This document shows, piece after piece, positions 8,586-18,356 of a stretch of 64,000 bases of DNA; position 1 is the first letter of the stretch, and each line of letters opens with the position of its first letter. The position numbers were made by a program, and so were the translations under genes. The DNA is from Planctomycetota bacterium (GTDB lineage: Bacteria > Planctomycetota > Planctomycetia > Pirellulales > UBA1268): positions 310,001-374,000 of the forward strand of contig QWOQ01000017.1 in assembly GCA_003669585.1 (NCBI GenBank), given 5' to 3'. Below the pieces are notes generated by a model. That model saw only the letters and a list, made by a program, of their open reading frames with translations, made no database searches and was not told the origin of the DNA.

Positions 8586-10016
8586 TCAGGCAAACAAGTC
8601 GTGCACCACTCGACCGGAAACATCGGTCAATCTGAAATTTCTTCCCGCATGACGATACGTGAGCTTTTCGTGGTCGAGACCCATCGCATGAAGCAGTGTG
8701 GCATGCAAGTCGTGCATGTGCATTTTGTTGACGATGGCATGATGGCCGAATTCATCGGTTTCGCCGTACGCAATCCCGGCCTTCAATCCACCACCGGCCA
8801 ACCAGATTGAAAATCCGGCGGGATTGTGATCTCTTCCGGTGCCGTTGTCTTGGGCATACGGGGTGCGTCCAAATTCGCCCCCCCACCAAACGATCGTGTC
8901 TTCGAGCAGTCCGCGTCGCTTCAGATCTGTCAGCAAACCGGCCACTGGCTTATCGATCGCCTTGGCATGATCGGCGTGCTTCTCAATATTGGAATGCTGA
9001 TCCCAAGCAGGATTATTCGAGTTGTCGGAATAATTGAGTTGCACAAATCGAACGCCCGCCTCACTGAGTCGCCGAGCCATCAGACACTGTCGGCCAAAGT
9101 TGTCGGTCTCTTTTCCCCCGATCCCATAGAGCGAAAGCGTCTCTGGGGTTTCATCTCGCATGTCAAGTACGCGGGGAGCCGAATCCTGCATGCGCCACGC
9201 AAGCTCGCTCGATTCGATGACCGCCTCGAGTTCACTCTCTCCCGGCTTAGATACAATTTGTTCCGCATGAAGATCGCGAAGTAGTGACAATCTACGCACG
9301 GATTCATCGCGACTCATCGTCGAGACAAGATTTCGGATTGTCGCATCTTTCGCCAGCATGCCGGCGCGACCAATCGCGGTGCCCTGAACCACAGCCGGCA
9401 GAAATCCGCTGCCGTAATTTCTCGGGCCACCATTTCCCAGTGATGGACAAAGGCTGACAAATCCGGGCAGATCGTCGTTCTCGCTGCCGAGACCGTAGTC
9501 TACCCACGAACCAAATGACGGACGAACAAACGTCGTAGAACCGGTATGTAAAAACAGCGTTGCAGGGCCGTGCGCGATGCCCTCAGTGTGCATCGATCGC
9601 ACCACGCAAAGGTCGTCGGCATGTCTGGACATTTCCGGAAAGAGATCCGATATCCATAGCCCCGACTCGCCACGTTTGGAAAACGACCAACGAGGCTTCA
9701 TCACTCGCTGCTGTGGACTTTTTCCAGTTTTTGCAATGCTGCGCAAGTCGGCAAAGTCGAGCAGGCGGCCGTCGTCGGCCGTCAAACGTGGTTTGTAGTC
9801 AAAACTATCCACGTGACTTACCCCGCCAGCCATAAATAAAAAGATGATTCTTTTTGCGCGGGCTCGCAGATGCGGAGCGTTTGCTGTGTCACCGGCGATG
9901 CCGACGCGGTTGTTTCCACACAGTCCTGCAAGTGCCAACGAACCGTAGCCACAGGCTGCCTGTGTAAGAACCCTGCGACGAGAAAGTGTTTCTACTCTAA
10001 AGTGTCTGTTATTCAT
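8586..10016 (-). CDS. DUF1501 protein with Tat signal
   Basis: A 476-residue DUF1501 protein, a family common in planctomycetes and related by fold to sulfatases and phosphatases. A Tat-type signal is visible (SRRRVLTQAACGYGSLALAGL), so export in a folded, perhaps metal-loaded state is expected. Family features include IIFLFMAGGVSHVDSFDYKP, RSMHTEGIAHGPATLFLHTG, WWGGEFGRTPYAQ and GRDHNPAGFS. The function is not established. The gene sits between a PSD1-type gene (69 bp upstream) and a sulfatase gene (48 bp downstream) on the same strand, a pairing very frequent in this phylum. Confidence 0.9.
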   Translation of the reverse strand: MNNRHFRVETLSRRRVLTQAACGYGSLALAGLCGNNRVGIAGDTANAPHLRARAKRIIFLFMAGGVSHVDSFDYKPRLTADDGRLLDFADLRSIAKTGKSPQQRVMKPRWSFSKRGESGLWISDLFPEMSRHADDLCVVRSMHTEGIAHGPATLFLHTGSTTFVRPSFGSWVDYGLGSENDDLPGFVSLCPSLGNGGPRNYGSGFLPAVVQGTAIGRAGMLAKDATIRNLVSTMSRDESVRRLSLLRDLHAEQIVSKPGESELEAVIESSELAWRMQDSAPRVLDMRDETPETLSLYGIGGKETDNFGRQCLMARRLSEAGVRFVQLNYSDNSNNPAWDQHSNIEKHADHAKAIDKPVAGLLTDLKRRGLLEDTIVWWGGEFGRTPYAQDNGTGRDHNPAGFSIWLAGGGLKAGIAYGETDEFGHHAIVNKMHMHDLHATLLHAMGLDHEKLTYRHAGRNFRLTDVSGRVVHDLFA

Positions 10017-10085
10017 CGTTGTGATTTTTTCTGAAACCGTGATCTCGCGTTGTGATTGTATTGACTTGCCTCTTCCACGAGAGAG

Positions 10086-13013
10086 TCACTCGAGATACCG
10101 AAAATCGATGCAACCAAACAGGGTCTGTTGCATCGCAGCCCATCCTTCCACACGATCGGGGGGAAAAGTAGACAGAAACTCAAGACAGCGACGGTTTTCA
10201 AAACCTGTTGGTTCTCGGCCAAGCGTGGCACGAAATGCTGCTGAAAGACGCGCTGAGTCGTCAGGGGCAATCGCGAGAAATCGTTCGGCCGCGAGCCGAG
10301 ACTGTTCGATGACAAATGGATGATTCATCAGGAACAGTGCCTGCGGTGCGACGGTGCTCACATGCCGCTGACCGATACTAGAGTTGATGTCGCCAAAGTC
10401 AAAAACCTCAAACAGTTCTAGACGTTTGTTTCGAAAAGCCGGCGTGTAGACGCTGCGTCTTGAGTCGGCGTACGTATAGCCATATTCGATGTTCTGGGCT
10501 GAAAAATCATTCGCGTCGATGTCACCGGCCCCGGCAATATTTGAGCCGCCAACAGTAAGATCCAGCGTACCACTGACCATAAGCATCGAGTCGCGAATTT
10601 GTTCGGCATCAAGACGACGACGAAACGCATGAGACAGCAATCGATTGTCGGGGTCGCTCGACAAAGGCGGTGCGACCATCTGCGACCATGTACTTGTCAA
10701 AATCATTTCTCGCAGGAGTTTCTTTGTGCTCCATCCCTGATCGATCAATCGATTCGCCAGAAAGTCAAGCAGTTCCGGGTGTGACGGCATTTCACCGGTT
10801 GATCCAAAATTATCGACGGTGCGAACAAGCCCCGCGCCAAAACTCCACGCCCAGAGCCGATTGACCATAACGCGAGCCGTCAGCGGATTCGACGAACTGA
10901 CAATCCACTCGGCGAGTTCTTTGCGTCCGCTTTGGCCGGGAGGAATCGACGGAGTTTGGTCCGATACCACCTGCATGAACCCTCGCGGCACCAGTGGCCC
11001 GCAGTTTTTTTCAATGCCCCGCACCCGCAACGCGGTATCTTCCATCTGATCTGCCTCGCACACTGCCATTGTCATCTCGCGCAGCGGCCCTGATTTTTCG
11101 AGCTGTTTTAATTCTTTTTCGAGCTGTGTGACTCTCGTAACGGCTGCGCGATGCAAGTGCTGCGCTTGTTGTGTTTGATCCGACTGCGCAGGGTCTGGCA
11201 TATCAGGAAGAGAAGATTCATCCCCTTCAGCAATCAACTGCAATGCATCAACGATGACGTGTCCATCGGTCTGCGCGGTGCCGATGAGCACATACCCGGC
11301 ACCATCCTTTTCAAAACGGTATGTTCCCAGCGATACGAAGCGACCATCGATTGGTGGCACTTTCGACTCGTCCACCACTTTATCTTCCTCGCCGTCGGCA
11401 TGGAGAAGAGTGACCGGTACATTGGTCGCGCGATTCGTGCCGTGCGTGTAGGCAAGCCTCACTTCATATCGACCAGCTTTGGGAATAACGGGCACAAACG
11501 TAATTGTTTTTTCCCCCTTGCCAGTGTTGCCGTCATGCAGATAACCACTGCCCACATAACTCATGACCGATGTTGAGTGCGTCCACTCGCCCACCACCGT
11601 GACCTTTCTGCTGCCGGGTTCATCCGCTTGATCGATTACGATCCCTGGCAGTGACTGAGGATCGATTGGCTTTCCAGCACCCGTAATTTCGGCGCTCACG
11701 TTCTTGGATAATTCTGTAACCATCGCTTTGGCCGTGGCAATCTCTTTACGCGTGTTGGAGCAGATGACTTCGTGAGCAAGGAGTGCCGCTTCCTGCTGGG
11801 GCGGTTGGGGAAGTGGAAGAACGATCCATCGGGCTACGTTGTCGGTCTGGTTATGCAACGTGCGAGTCGATGCAAAAATTCCTGCCATCGCATAGTAGTC
11901 GCTCTGTGAAATTGGATCGAACTTATGATCGTGACATCTTGCACAGCCGAGGGTCTGCGCCATGAATGCTCGTCCAAGGGTGTCGAGTTGCTCATCGATG
12001 ATGTCGAAACGCAACTGTTTTTTATCCTGTTCTTCATAATTCGTCGGGCCAAGAGTCAGAAATGCTGTCGCGGTGATCTTGCTTCTCGCACTTTCAATAG
12101 ATTCTGTTGGAAGAAGATCGCCGGCCAACTGTTCGCGAATAAACTGATCCAGCGGCAGATCTCGATTGAAGGCATCGATCACGTAATCTCGGTATCGCCA
12201 AGAATCCTTGAACAGGAGCGTGCGGCCGCCACCGCTCGATTCGGAAAATCGTGCAACGTCAAGCCAGTGCCGCCCCCACGCTTCGCCAAACTGAGGACTC
12301 GCCAGGAGCGTATCAACCATTCGCTGCATTGCATCGAATGGATCGCTTCGAAACTGCGTGACGAATTCGTCGATTTTTTCCGCCGATGGCGGTACTCCGT
12401 TCAGCACATAAAACAGTCGCCTCACGAGCACTTCTGGTGAGGCCATCGGCGACGGTGTGAGTCCCTGTTCTTCAAGTTTATTCAGCACAAAACGATCAAT
12501 CGAACCGCGAGGCCACTGCTGATTATTGACCGGCGGCGCCGCTGGATTGCCACGCGGTGAATAACTCCAGAATGCTCTTCCTTCTTCGATGCTCATGCCG
12601 ATCTGTTTTTTTTCAATCGCACCAGTTCGTGGATCGGGAGCCCCCATGCGGACCCATGTTTCCAAAATCGCTATCTCTTGATCGGTAAGTTTATTTTCCG
12701 GCGGCATTGCAGTGTCTGGATCGGTCCATTTCACTGCCGACATCAGTAGGCTTTCCTCTGGTTTTCCAGGCACGATCGCTGGTCCCGAATCGCCTCCTTG
12801 TTCCCACCCCTGACGAAAGTCAAGCCGCAAGCCGCCGTTTATGTCATGCGCTTGACTATGGCACTCAAAACAGCGGGCCTCCAAAAGCGGCCGGACCTTG
12901 CGTTCAAAGAATTCGAGCGGTTCTTCGGCATACGCTCGTTCAAAAGCGATTGGCCCGTTCGCGCACCACGCGACTGCGAGGAAACACAGGGCAAGTCTTT
13001 CACGACTCTTCAT
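10086..13013 (-). CDS. PSD1 / planctomycete cytochrome C protein (DUF1549-DUF1553)
   Basis: A 975-residue exported protein. After a signal peptide (LALCFLAVAWCANGPIAFERAYA) it begins with a planctomycete cytochrome C domain: CFECH at 48-52, then MPPENKLTDQEIAILETWVRMGAP. DUF1549 follows at roughly 170-390 and ends in CARCHDHKFDPISQSDYYAM, whose CARCH at 357-361 is a second heme-type motif. A beta-rich insert at about 470-610 (VRLAYTHGTNRATNVPVTLL) resembles a golvesin/carbohydrate-binding module. The C-terminal DUF1553 domain (NPLTARVMVNRLWAWSFGAGLV) runs to near the end. It likely binds heme in the periplasm or at the cell surface; the biochemical role is unknown. It is co-directional with the DUF1501 gene that follows. 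Confidence 0.92.
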   Translation of the reverse strand: MKSRERLALCFLAVAWCANGPIAFERAYAEEPLEFFERKVRPLLEARCFECHSQAHDINGGLRLDFRQGWEQGGDSGPAIVPGKPEESLLMSAVKWTDPDTAMPPENKLTDQEIAILETWVRMGAPDPRTGAIEKKQIGMSIEEGRAFWSYSPRGNPAAPPVNNQQWPRGSIDRFVLNKLEEQGLTPSPMASPEVLVRRLFYVLNGVPPSAEKIDEFVTQFRSDPFDAMQRMVDTLLASPQFGEAWGRHWLDVARFSESSGGGRTLLFKDSWRYRDYVIDAFNRDLPLDQFIREQLAGDLLPTESIESARSKITATAFLTLGPTNYEEQDKKQLRFDIIDEQLDTLGRAFMAQTLGCARCHDHKFDPISQSDYYAMAGIFASTRTLHNQTDNVARWIVLPLPQPPQQEAALLAHEVICSNTRKEIATAKAMVTELSKNVSAEITGAGKPIDPQSLPGIVIDQADEPGSRKVTVVGEWTHSTSVMSYVGSGYLHDGNTGKGEKTITFVPVIPKAGRYEVRLAYTHGTNRATNVPVTLLHADGEEDKVVDESKVPPIDGRFVSLGTYRFEKDGAGYVLIGTAQTDGHVIVDALQLIAEGDESSLPDMPDPAQSDQTQQAQHLHRAAVTRVTQLEKELKQLEKSGPLREMTMAVCEADQMEDTALRVRGIEKNCGPLVPRGFMQVVSDQTPSIPPGQSGRKELAEWIVSSSNPLTARVMVNRLWAWSFGAGLVRTVDNFGSTGEMPSHPELLDFLANRLIDQGWSTKKLLREMILTSTWSQMVAPPLSSDPDNRLLSHAFRRRLDAEQIRDSMLMVSGTLDLTVGGSNIAGAGDIDANDFSAQNIEYGYTYADSRRSVYTPAFRNKRLELFEVFDFGDINSSIGQRHVSTVAPQALFLMNHPFVIEQSRLAAERFLAIAPDDSARLSAAFRATLGREPTGFENRRCLEFLSTFPPDRVEGWAAMQQTLFGCIDFRYLE

Positions 13014-13115
13014 CGGTCCGCTCTCTCGCTCTGCTGCTAGTCATAGGATGACGCATTCTGCTTGTGACACGATAGGTACACCCGCTGTAAGTGTACGCCC
13101 ATCTCTCGCAGACTT

Positions 13116-14423
13116 CTATTTCCCAGCTTCCTTCGGGACTCCCCAGTGACCCTCTCGATACGTGCGGCCAAGAAGTCGATCGGCTTCTGGATCGTTGAGA
13201 ACGCTTTCCTTCTCGGGAGAGAATTGAATACTGCGCCCGGTGCGACAGGCGAGGTTCGCTAAATGCGGGAGGGCGCTTGAAAGGTGTGCTGTCGTGGCAT
13301 CCGCGGCAAGCACGGCACGACCACGAATCGCTTCAAGAAAATTGATCTCGTGCGGAGTGATGCTGACCAACTTGTTGTCCGGCAAAGAAACGTCGATTTT
13401 TTCTCCTTTGCTTCCAAAGACTTCAAGGCTTCCTCGCTTGGTCAAAAGCATTCTTCCGTTGGTTCCTAAAAATTCGTTGCCGTTGTCCATGCTGAACGGG
13501 TGGTATCGACTCCAGAGCCGCATCTCAAACAGCAGTTGTCGTCTTTGTCCCACGTTTCCTTCTCCGGGATATTCAAACGCTGCTGTAATCGTGTCTGGGA
13601 ATTCTTGATCGTCATCGTGGACATACTTTCCGCCGATCGCCGCAATGTGTGTGGGATGCGTTTCGACGCCGAGTCCCCAGCGGGCAATGTCGATCTCATG
13701 AACACCGTCGTTTCCCGCATCTCCAGTGCCGAACGCGTGCCACCAGTGCCAGGAATAGTGTTGGCGATTACGTTGAAAAGGAACCATCGGCGCCGGTCCA
13801 ACCCACAAGTCGTAATCAAAATGCTGAGGCGGTTCGCTCGGCTTCTCGTGGCCAATCGCACCGCGGTATTGCACGTTCCAGGCGCGGGCCACCAGCACGG
13901 TGCCAATCACGCCGCTACGAAGCAGTTTGATCGCTGTCTGAATCAGAGGTGCCGACCGACTTTGCGTGCCATGCTGCACAAGTTTTCCGGTTCGCTTGGA
14001 GGCTTCGATAAGCCACCGACCCTCTCGCAGATTGTGACAGCAGGGTTTTTCAACGTAGACGTGCTTTCCTGCATCCATTGCCAGCAAAGCCGCAGGCGTA
14101 TGCCAGTGATCCGGCGTTGTGATCCAGACAGCATCGACACTTTTATCATCGAGCACTTCTCGTAAATCGCCCGTTGTCTTCGCATCCGGAATGATTTTCT
14201 TGCCTTCGTTTACATGTGATTGATCGACATCTGCAATCCATTTTACTTCGATGTTTGGAATGCCTTTGAGCGAATTGAGATGCCCTCGACCCATGCCTCC
14301 GGCACCAATGACGCCGACAACAAGTCTCTCGTCAGTCGCGGCCTGAGCGCGCGGAGAGGTCAAAAGCCCTGCGGCTCCCACTGTCGCTCCCGTAAGAAAC
14401 TTTCTGCGATCCGAACGTGTCAT
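13116..14423 (-). CDS. Gfo/Idh/MocA family oxidoreductase with Tat signal
   Basis: A 435-residue NAD(P)-type oxidoreductase with an export signal. The N-terminus SDRRKFLTGATVGAAGLL is a Tat signal. The Rossmann fold follows with VVGVIGAGGMGRGHLNSL, then VKWIADVD, AVWITTPDHWHTPAALLAM and AGKHVYVEKPCCHN; the Lys of EKPxxH is the usual catalytic residue. The second half contains GNDGVHEIDIARWGLG. Such exported members in planctomycetes act on sugars or their 3-keto derivatives and keep the cofactor tightly bound. It lies 102 bp upstream of the PSD1 gene and 50 bp downstream of the DUF6807 gene, within one same-strand run. The specific substrate is unknown. Confidence 0.92.
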   Translation of the reverse strand: MTRSDRRKFLTGATVGAAGLLTSPRAQAATDERLVVGVIGAGGMGRGHLNSLKGIPNIEVKWIADVDQSHVNEGKKIIPDAKTTGDLREVLDDKSVDAVWITTPDHWHTPAALLAMDAGKHVYVEKPCCHNLREGRWLIEASKRTGKLVQHGTQSRSAPLIQTAIKLLRSGVIGTVLVARAWNVQYRGAIGHEKPSEPPQHFDYDLWVGPAPMVPFQRNRQHYSWHWWHAFGTGDAGNDGVHEIDIARWGLGVETHPTHIAAIGGKYVHDDDQEFPDTITAAFEYPGEGNVGQRRQLLFEMRLWSRYHPFSMDNGNEFLGTNGRMLLTKRGSLEVFGSKGEKIDVSLPDNKLVSITPHEINFLEAIRGRAVLAADATTAHLSSALPHLANLACRTGRSIQFSPEKESVLNDPEADRLLGRTYREGHWGVPKEAGK

Positions 14424-14473
14424 AGAAAACTTTCACTTTTATGGATGAATGCGTTTTTGCGCGTCAGACATGA

Positions 14474-15448
14474 TTACTTTCTCTGACTTTGTAGTATCTG
14501 TTCCAGAAAATCCCGGTAAGCATCTGGCTCGTGATAGTCTTCGTTGCTGTTCGATTCATGAAACACCAGTGCGTAGTTCAGACGGAGCGGATTCGCGCGA
14601 CTGACAATCAATCGGCTTTCTTCCCCCTTGGAAAATGCTTTTCTGCCAAACGGATTCATCACGATCAGTCCATAGTCTCTGGCGTGACACCACGACACTT
14701 GAAAATTATCCGGGTCGGCCATCACGGTGATTCCGATCCATCGCCCATGAATACGGCCGGAGGAGTCGCACCACTCCACAGGTTCTCCCCACACTTGTTT
14801 CGCACCGACGCGATTGTCGCTGTCGAGTATTCTTCCCCCTTGGCCTCGCTTTTCTGCAAGTGACGAAACCATTCGAACTCCCAGCCCCATTTCCTCTTGG
14901 TCTCCAAAAACGATGTCTTTGTCGATCGCGCGAAACTCACTCGACCACTGAAGTCTGTAACCGTGAGGCACCTCGCAGAATTGATAGTCAGCTTTTTCGG
15001 TTGCGAGCACCTCTGACGAATCGGTTTTGAGATAGTGATTGAGCACAGAAAACCCGCCGGTCTTACCATGCGACGCCGGCGATTCAAGAAATCGCACCTG
15101 TTGGGTGCGAGCTTTACATCGCCAGTAATCGCAACCGCTCAGGTCTCCAAACGACATCCAGAGTCCTGTATGCATTGCGACATGATCGAGGTCGTCTGGC
15201 GCCTGGGGAGGATGACTGCGGGTCAGCGGAATCCCACTCGGGGATCGAACGTCACACCAGTAAGGTCGACCGACGGCCGCGTCGTCATACACAAAGCTTG
15301 CCACCGCAACACCGTCGAGTCGAACAACGACCTTGGAGGGTTGCTCATCAAACGTAAAATCCGCACAACATGCCGACCACGCTGGAAGGAAGCCCAGCAC
15401 CAGGGCTAATGCCAGCGACAATGCGGCGAATACCCCGACGTACGGCAT
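14474..15448 (-). CDS. DUF6807 (PmoA-like) exported protein
   Basis: A protein of about 324 residues matching the family formerly named methane oxygenase PmoA and now DUF6807. Recognisable segments are PYWCDVRSPSGIPLTRSHPP, DDLDHVAMHTGLWMSFGDLSG, IDKDIVFGDQEEMGLGVRM and NPFGRKAFSKGEE. A signal peptide is clear (VFAALSLALALVLGFLPAW). The ATG at 15448 was chosen; a GTG at 15457 is also possible. The old name is misleading: these proteins occur in sugar-utilisation loci beside Gfo/Idh/MocA oxidoreductases, as here, and no methane oxidation is implied. It is the first gene of the five-gene run ending at 6849. Confidence 0.8.
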   Translation of the reverse strand: MPYVGVFAALSLALALVLGFLPAWSACCADFTFDEQPSKVVVRLDGVAVASFVYDDAAVGRPYWCDVRSPSGIPLTRSHPPQAPDDLDHVAMHTGLWMSFGDLSGCDYWRCKARTQQVRFLESPASHGKTGGFSVLNHYLKTDSSEVLATEKADYQFCEVPHGYRLQWSSEFRAIDKDIVFGDQEEMGLGVRMVSSLAEKRGQGGRILDSDNRVGAKQVWGEPVEWCDSSGRIHGRWIGITVMADPDNFQVSWCHARDYGLIVMNPFGRKAFSKGEESRLIVSRANPLRLNYALVFHESNSNEDYHEPDAYRDFLEQILQSQRK

Positions 15449-15569
15449 TTGAAACACTTTCGCTTTATACGCAGAGAATTGTGTGCGAGCGATTATTAGA
15501 AAATGTGTCTCAAAAAAAGTTTTTGAATTTCTTCTCTGCTCTCAATGCTGCCCTGCACTGTGTTGACTG

Positions 15570-18308
15570 TTAACCGGCGATCCCCTGAAGTTTGGCGATT
15601 TCGATATTAGCAGCGTCGACTTCCTTTTGCTTTTCGACCGACTGTGCCTGAATCTGTTGAACGACTTTGTTCGACTCTTCCACGACTTTTGCTGCAGCAT
15701 CAATCAGAACTTTCAGTTCTTGCATTTTTGGAGTCGCCGCTGCGATTGAAACTTTGTTCTTGTCCATCAACGCTACTTTTTCAAGACCCGCCTTTTCCCA
15801 CGCTGCCTTCTCATTGGTCATCGCTGCAAGTGTGTCCTGCATCGATTTCATCGCAACCGTTTTTGTTTGTACGGTGTTGGTAAGCATCACATGAGCTGCC
15901 GCAAGTTCCGCATCACCTGCCGCCAGATCCACCGCAGCCTTCGCATTTTTGACAGCTTCTGAAAGTGCTGTCACGGCCTTGGTGAGTTGATCGATCGCTC
16001 CTTGCTGCTTTACAAGCTCTTCGGTGCGTGTCGCAATCTGTGTTTGGAGTGCCTTGTATTCCGCATCGGCCGTTGCGATACCAGTGGTCAGAGTATCGAC
16101 TTCCTTTTGCATCGCACCGTGGGCGTCCGCATGGATTCGGCGAGCCTGTTCATCGGTGGCGGTCTTTCCCTGTGCGGCGGCAATTTGTGTTTCAACTTCT
16201 CCGAGAGCCCCCTCACGCGTTTTTAAAACATCCAGCAACGCGTTGAGACTTGCAACAAATGTCACTTCGCTCTGCCAACGGGCGTGTTCGGCGGCAGACG
16301 CGTCTGCCTGTGCCTTGATAGCAACAGCTTTTGCTGTCATCTCCGCCGATTGTTTTTTGATTGCCTCAAGTCCGGGTTCCATTTCCTTGAGTTTCGCCGC
16401 CATCTGCTCTCCGGTGGTCTTCGATTGATCTCTTTGCACCGTAACGGCAGCGATTTTCAGATTGATTTCAGCGATTGCCGTAGTAACTTTTGCAACTTCG
16501 ACTTTCTGATTTTCAATCTGGAGCTGGTAGGCTTTGAGGGTCGCCGAAATATCATCGACTGCTTTTTTCTTCGGTTCATCCGGCGCCGCGGCCAAGGCTT
16601 CGGTCGCTTTTTTCAACTCTTCTTGTATCGCTGGCACGCCCTGCTCAAGTTTTGCCAATACTTCAACGGCCTGCGCATGAACCTTCGTGAGCTCCACCAT
16701 CGCAGCAGTCATGGCATCAACCTGTTTTTGATATTCGGCCATCGCTGTATCGGTTGTCACTTTTCCCTTCGTTATTTCGTCGACTTGTGTCTGCATTGCC
16801 GTCATTTGCACCCCAGCAGCAGCAGCAGCGACATTGGCTGGCTCGATTTGTGCTGTTCGTTCAGTAAGGACAACGGCGGCGGCGGCAATCCGTTCAGCAA
16901 GCGTTCCAGGATTGGTTGAAATTCCACCAATTCGAGTGCCGTCGGCCCCTTTCCACGCTCGAATTTCTCCGGTCCAATCGCCAACAAGCATCACATCAGT
17001 TTCGTCGCAGTACGAAATCGCGAGGCCCAAGTCTGCACAAGCCTCTACCGCCTTTTGTTGGGCACCATCCTGTCCCCATATCTTTGGAATTTTGTCTCGT
17101 CCAATACTGACTATGCGGCCATCGCGAGTGAACTCTATCGAAGCCACGCCGCCGCCGTGAGCGTTCCAGGTTTTGACCTGTCCACCATTTTCAAGTTCCC
17201 AGAGTCGGATGGAACCATCTTCACTCCCGGTCGCTAAGAGATTGGAATCGCCCCGCCACGAAACTCCTGTTACTGCGGCGGTATGTCCAGTGAGTGCAAG
17301 ATAATCTCGTCCGGTGGCCGCTTCCCAAACGAAGACACCGCCATTGCGATCAGTGCTGGCCAAGAGCACGCCATCCGGACTGAACTCCAACGAGTAAATC
17401 CAATCTGTGTGTTTCTTCAGTTCATGAAGTAACTCGCCGGTCTCGGTCGAATAAATTCGAACGACCTTCTGAGGCCCACCAAGCGCGATGAATCGATGAT
17501 CGGCACTGATGTCTGCGGCCAGCACTGCGTCGAGTTCGTTTCCGATCTCCATTAATCGTCGTCCACTTTGCACATTCCAGACAACGACTTTTCCGGCTGC
17601 CCCACCGCGACCTCCCCCTGCCAGCAGCAAAGATCCGTTGCGACTAAATTTCAGAACTTGAGGCTTCCCTTCAGGAAATGGGAGCACGCCCGCCGGTTGC
17701 AGAGAATCGGTGCGATAGAGCAGCACCTGTTTTTGTCCGCAGACTGCCGCGAGTGGAGACCACGGACTTGTTGCAATCGACGCACATGCGTTCAGCGATT
17801 TTGTTCGCAACACCGGTTCGAGCGGCAGCCTCGCCGGGAGCGGTTGCACCGCGGGTCGTTGCGTTGGGGAGGCATCCATGGCGATATCAAATTTTTTCTT
17901 CTTGCTCGCAGCGGCCTTACTTCCTTTATTTTCCAATATGCCACTGTCGATCCATTTTCGAATGACAAGCCGTTCTTCTTCGGGGATCGGTGGCGAATCA
18001 GGAGGCATGCTCGGCTCCTCGTCGTGGTTGACCACTTTGAAGAGATAACTGCTGGAGGCATCGCCCGGTTCAAATACCACCCCTGAACTTCCGCCTTGTA
18101 TGGCAGAGGTATACGTCGTCAAGTCGAGTCCACCGCTTTTCTTATCAGGGTTGTGGCACGTACCGCATCGCTGACGAAACAGTGGTTGCACATTGTCGTC
18201 GAATGTGATTTTATCATCCGCTCGTACAACAATTGAAGGAAGCACGACCATCATCAATACGAACGACGCAAGTTGCGCAGCGCAGAAAATCGATCGATTT
18301 ATGCTCAT
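15570..18308 (-). CDS. Cytochrome c / WD40 / coiled-coil protein
   Basis: A 912-residue exported multidomain protein. Following a signal peptide (SINRSIFCAAQLASFVLMM) comes a planctomycete cytochrome C domain with CGTCHN at about 48-53 and the phrase PDSPPIPEEERLVIRKWIDSG. Seven or so WD40 blades occupy roughly 190-470 (for example HTDWIYSLEFSPDGVLLAST and GHTAAVTGVSWRGDSNLLAT). The last 430 residues are Ala/Lys/Glu/Gln/Val-rich with heptad-like patterns, predicting long coiled coils. The start at 18308 has GGAG five bases upstream; a GTG 30 bases earlier lacks a separate site. It is the last gene of the run starting at 24884, 48 bp after the DUF1549/DUF1553 gene. The coiled coil suggests assembly or anchoring in the envelope; this is inference. 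Confidence 0.88.
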   Translation of the reverse strand: MSINRSIFCAAQLASFVLMMVVLPSIVVRADDKITFDDNVQPLFRQRCGTCHNPDKKSGGLDLTTYTSAIQGGSSGVVFEPGDASSSYLFKVVNHDEEPSMPPDSPPIPEEERLVIRKWIDSGILENKGSKAAASKKKKFDIAMDASPTQRPAVQPLPARLPLEPVLRTKSLNACASIATSPWSPLAAVCGQKQVLLYRTDSLQPAGVLPFPEGKPQVLKFSRNGSLLLAGGGRGGAAGKVVVWNVQSGRRLMEIGNELDAVLAADISADHRFIALGGPQKVVRIYSTETGELLHELKKHTDWIYSLEFSPDGVLLASTDRNGGVFVWEAATGRDYLALTGHTAAVTGVSWRGDSNLLATGSEDGSIRLWELENGGQVKTWNAHGGGVASIEFTRDGRIVSIGRDKIPKIWGQDGAQQKAVEACADLGLAISYCDETDVMLVGDWTGEIRAWKGADGTRIGGISTNPGTLAERIAAAAVVLTERTAQIEPANVAAAAAGVQMTAMQTQVDEITKGKVTTDTAMAEYQKQVDAMTAAMVELTKVHAQAVEVLAKLEQGVPAIQEELKKATEALAAAPDEPKKKAVDDISATLKAYQLQIENQKVEVAKVTTAIAEINLKIAAVTVQRDQSKTTGEQMAAKLKEMEPGLEAIKKQSAEMTAKAVAIKAQADASAAEHARWQSEVTFVASLNALLDVLKTREGALGEVETQIAAAQGKTATDEQARRIHADAHGAMQKEVDTLTTGIATADAEYKALQTQIATRTEELVKQQGAIDQLTKAVTALSEAVKNAKAAVDLAAGDAELAAAHVMLTNTVQTKTVAMKSMQDTLAAMTNEKAAWEKAGLEKVALMDKNKVSIAAATPKMQELKVLIDAAAKVVEESNKVVQQIQAQSVEKQKEVDAANIEIAKLQGIAG

Positions 18309-18356
18309 GGGTCTCCAGCACCGCGTCGGGTTATTCACTCCTACGCGGCATATCCC

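Noticed and set aside
13014-13115. GTACAC/GTGTAC short inverted repeat between the Gfo/Idh and PSD1 genes
   Set aside because: Six base pairs with a long loop could arise by chance and no T-run follows.
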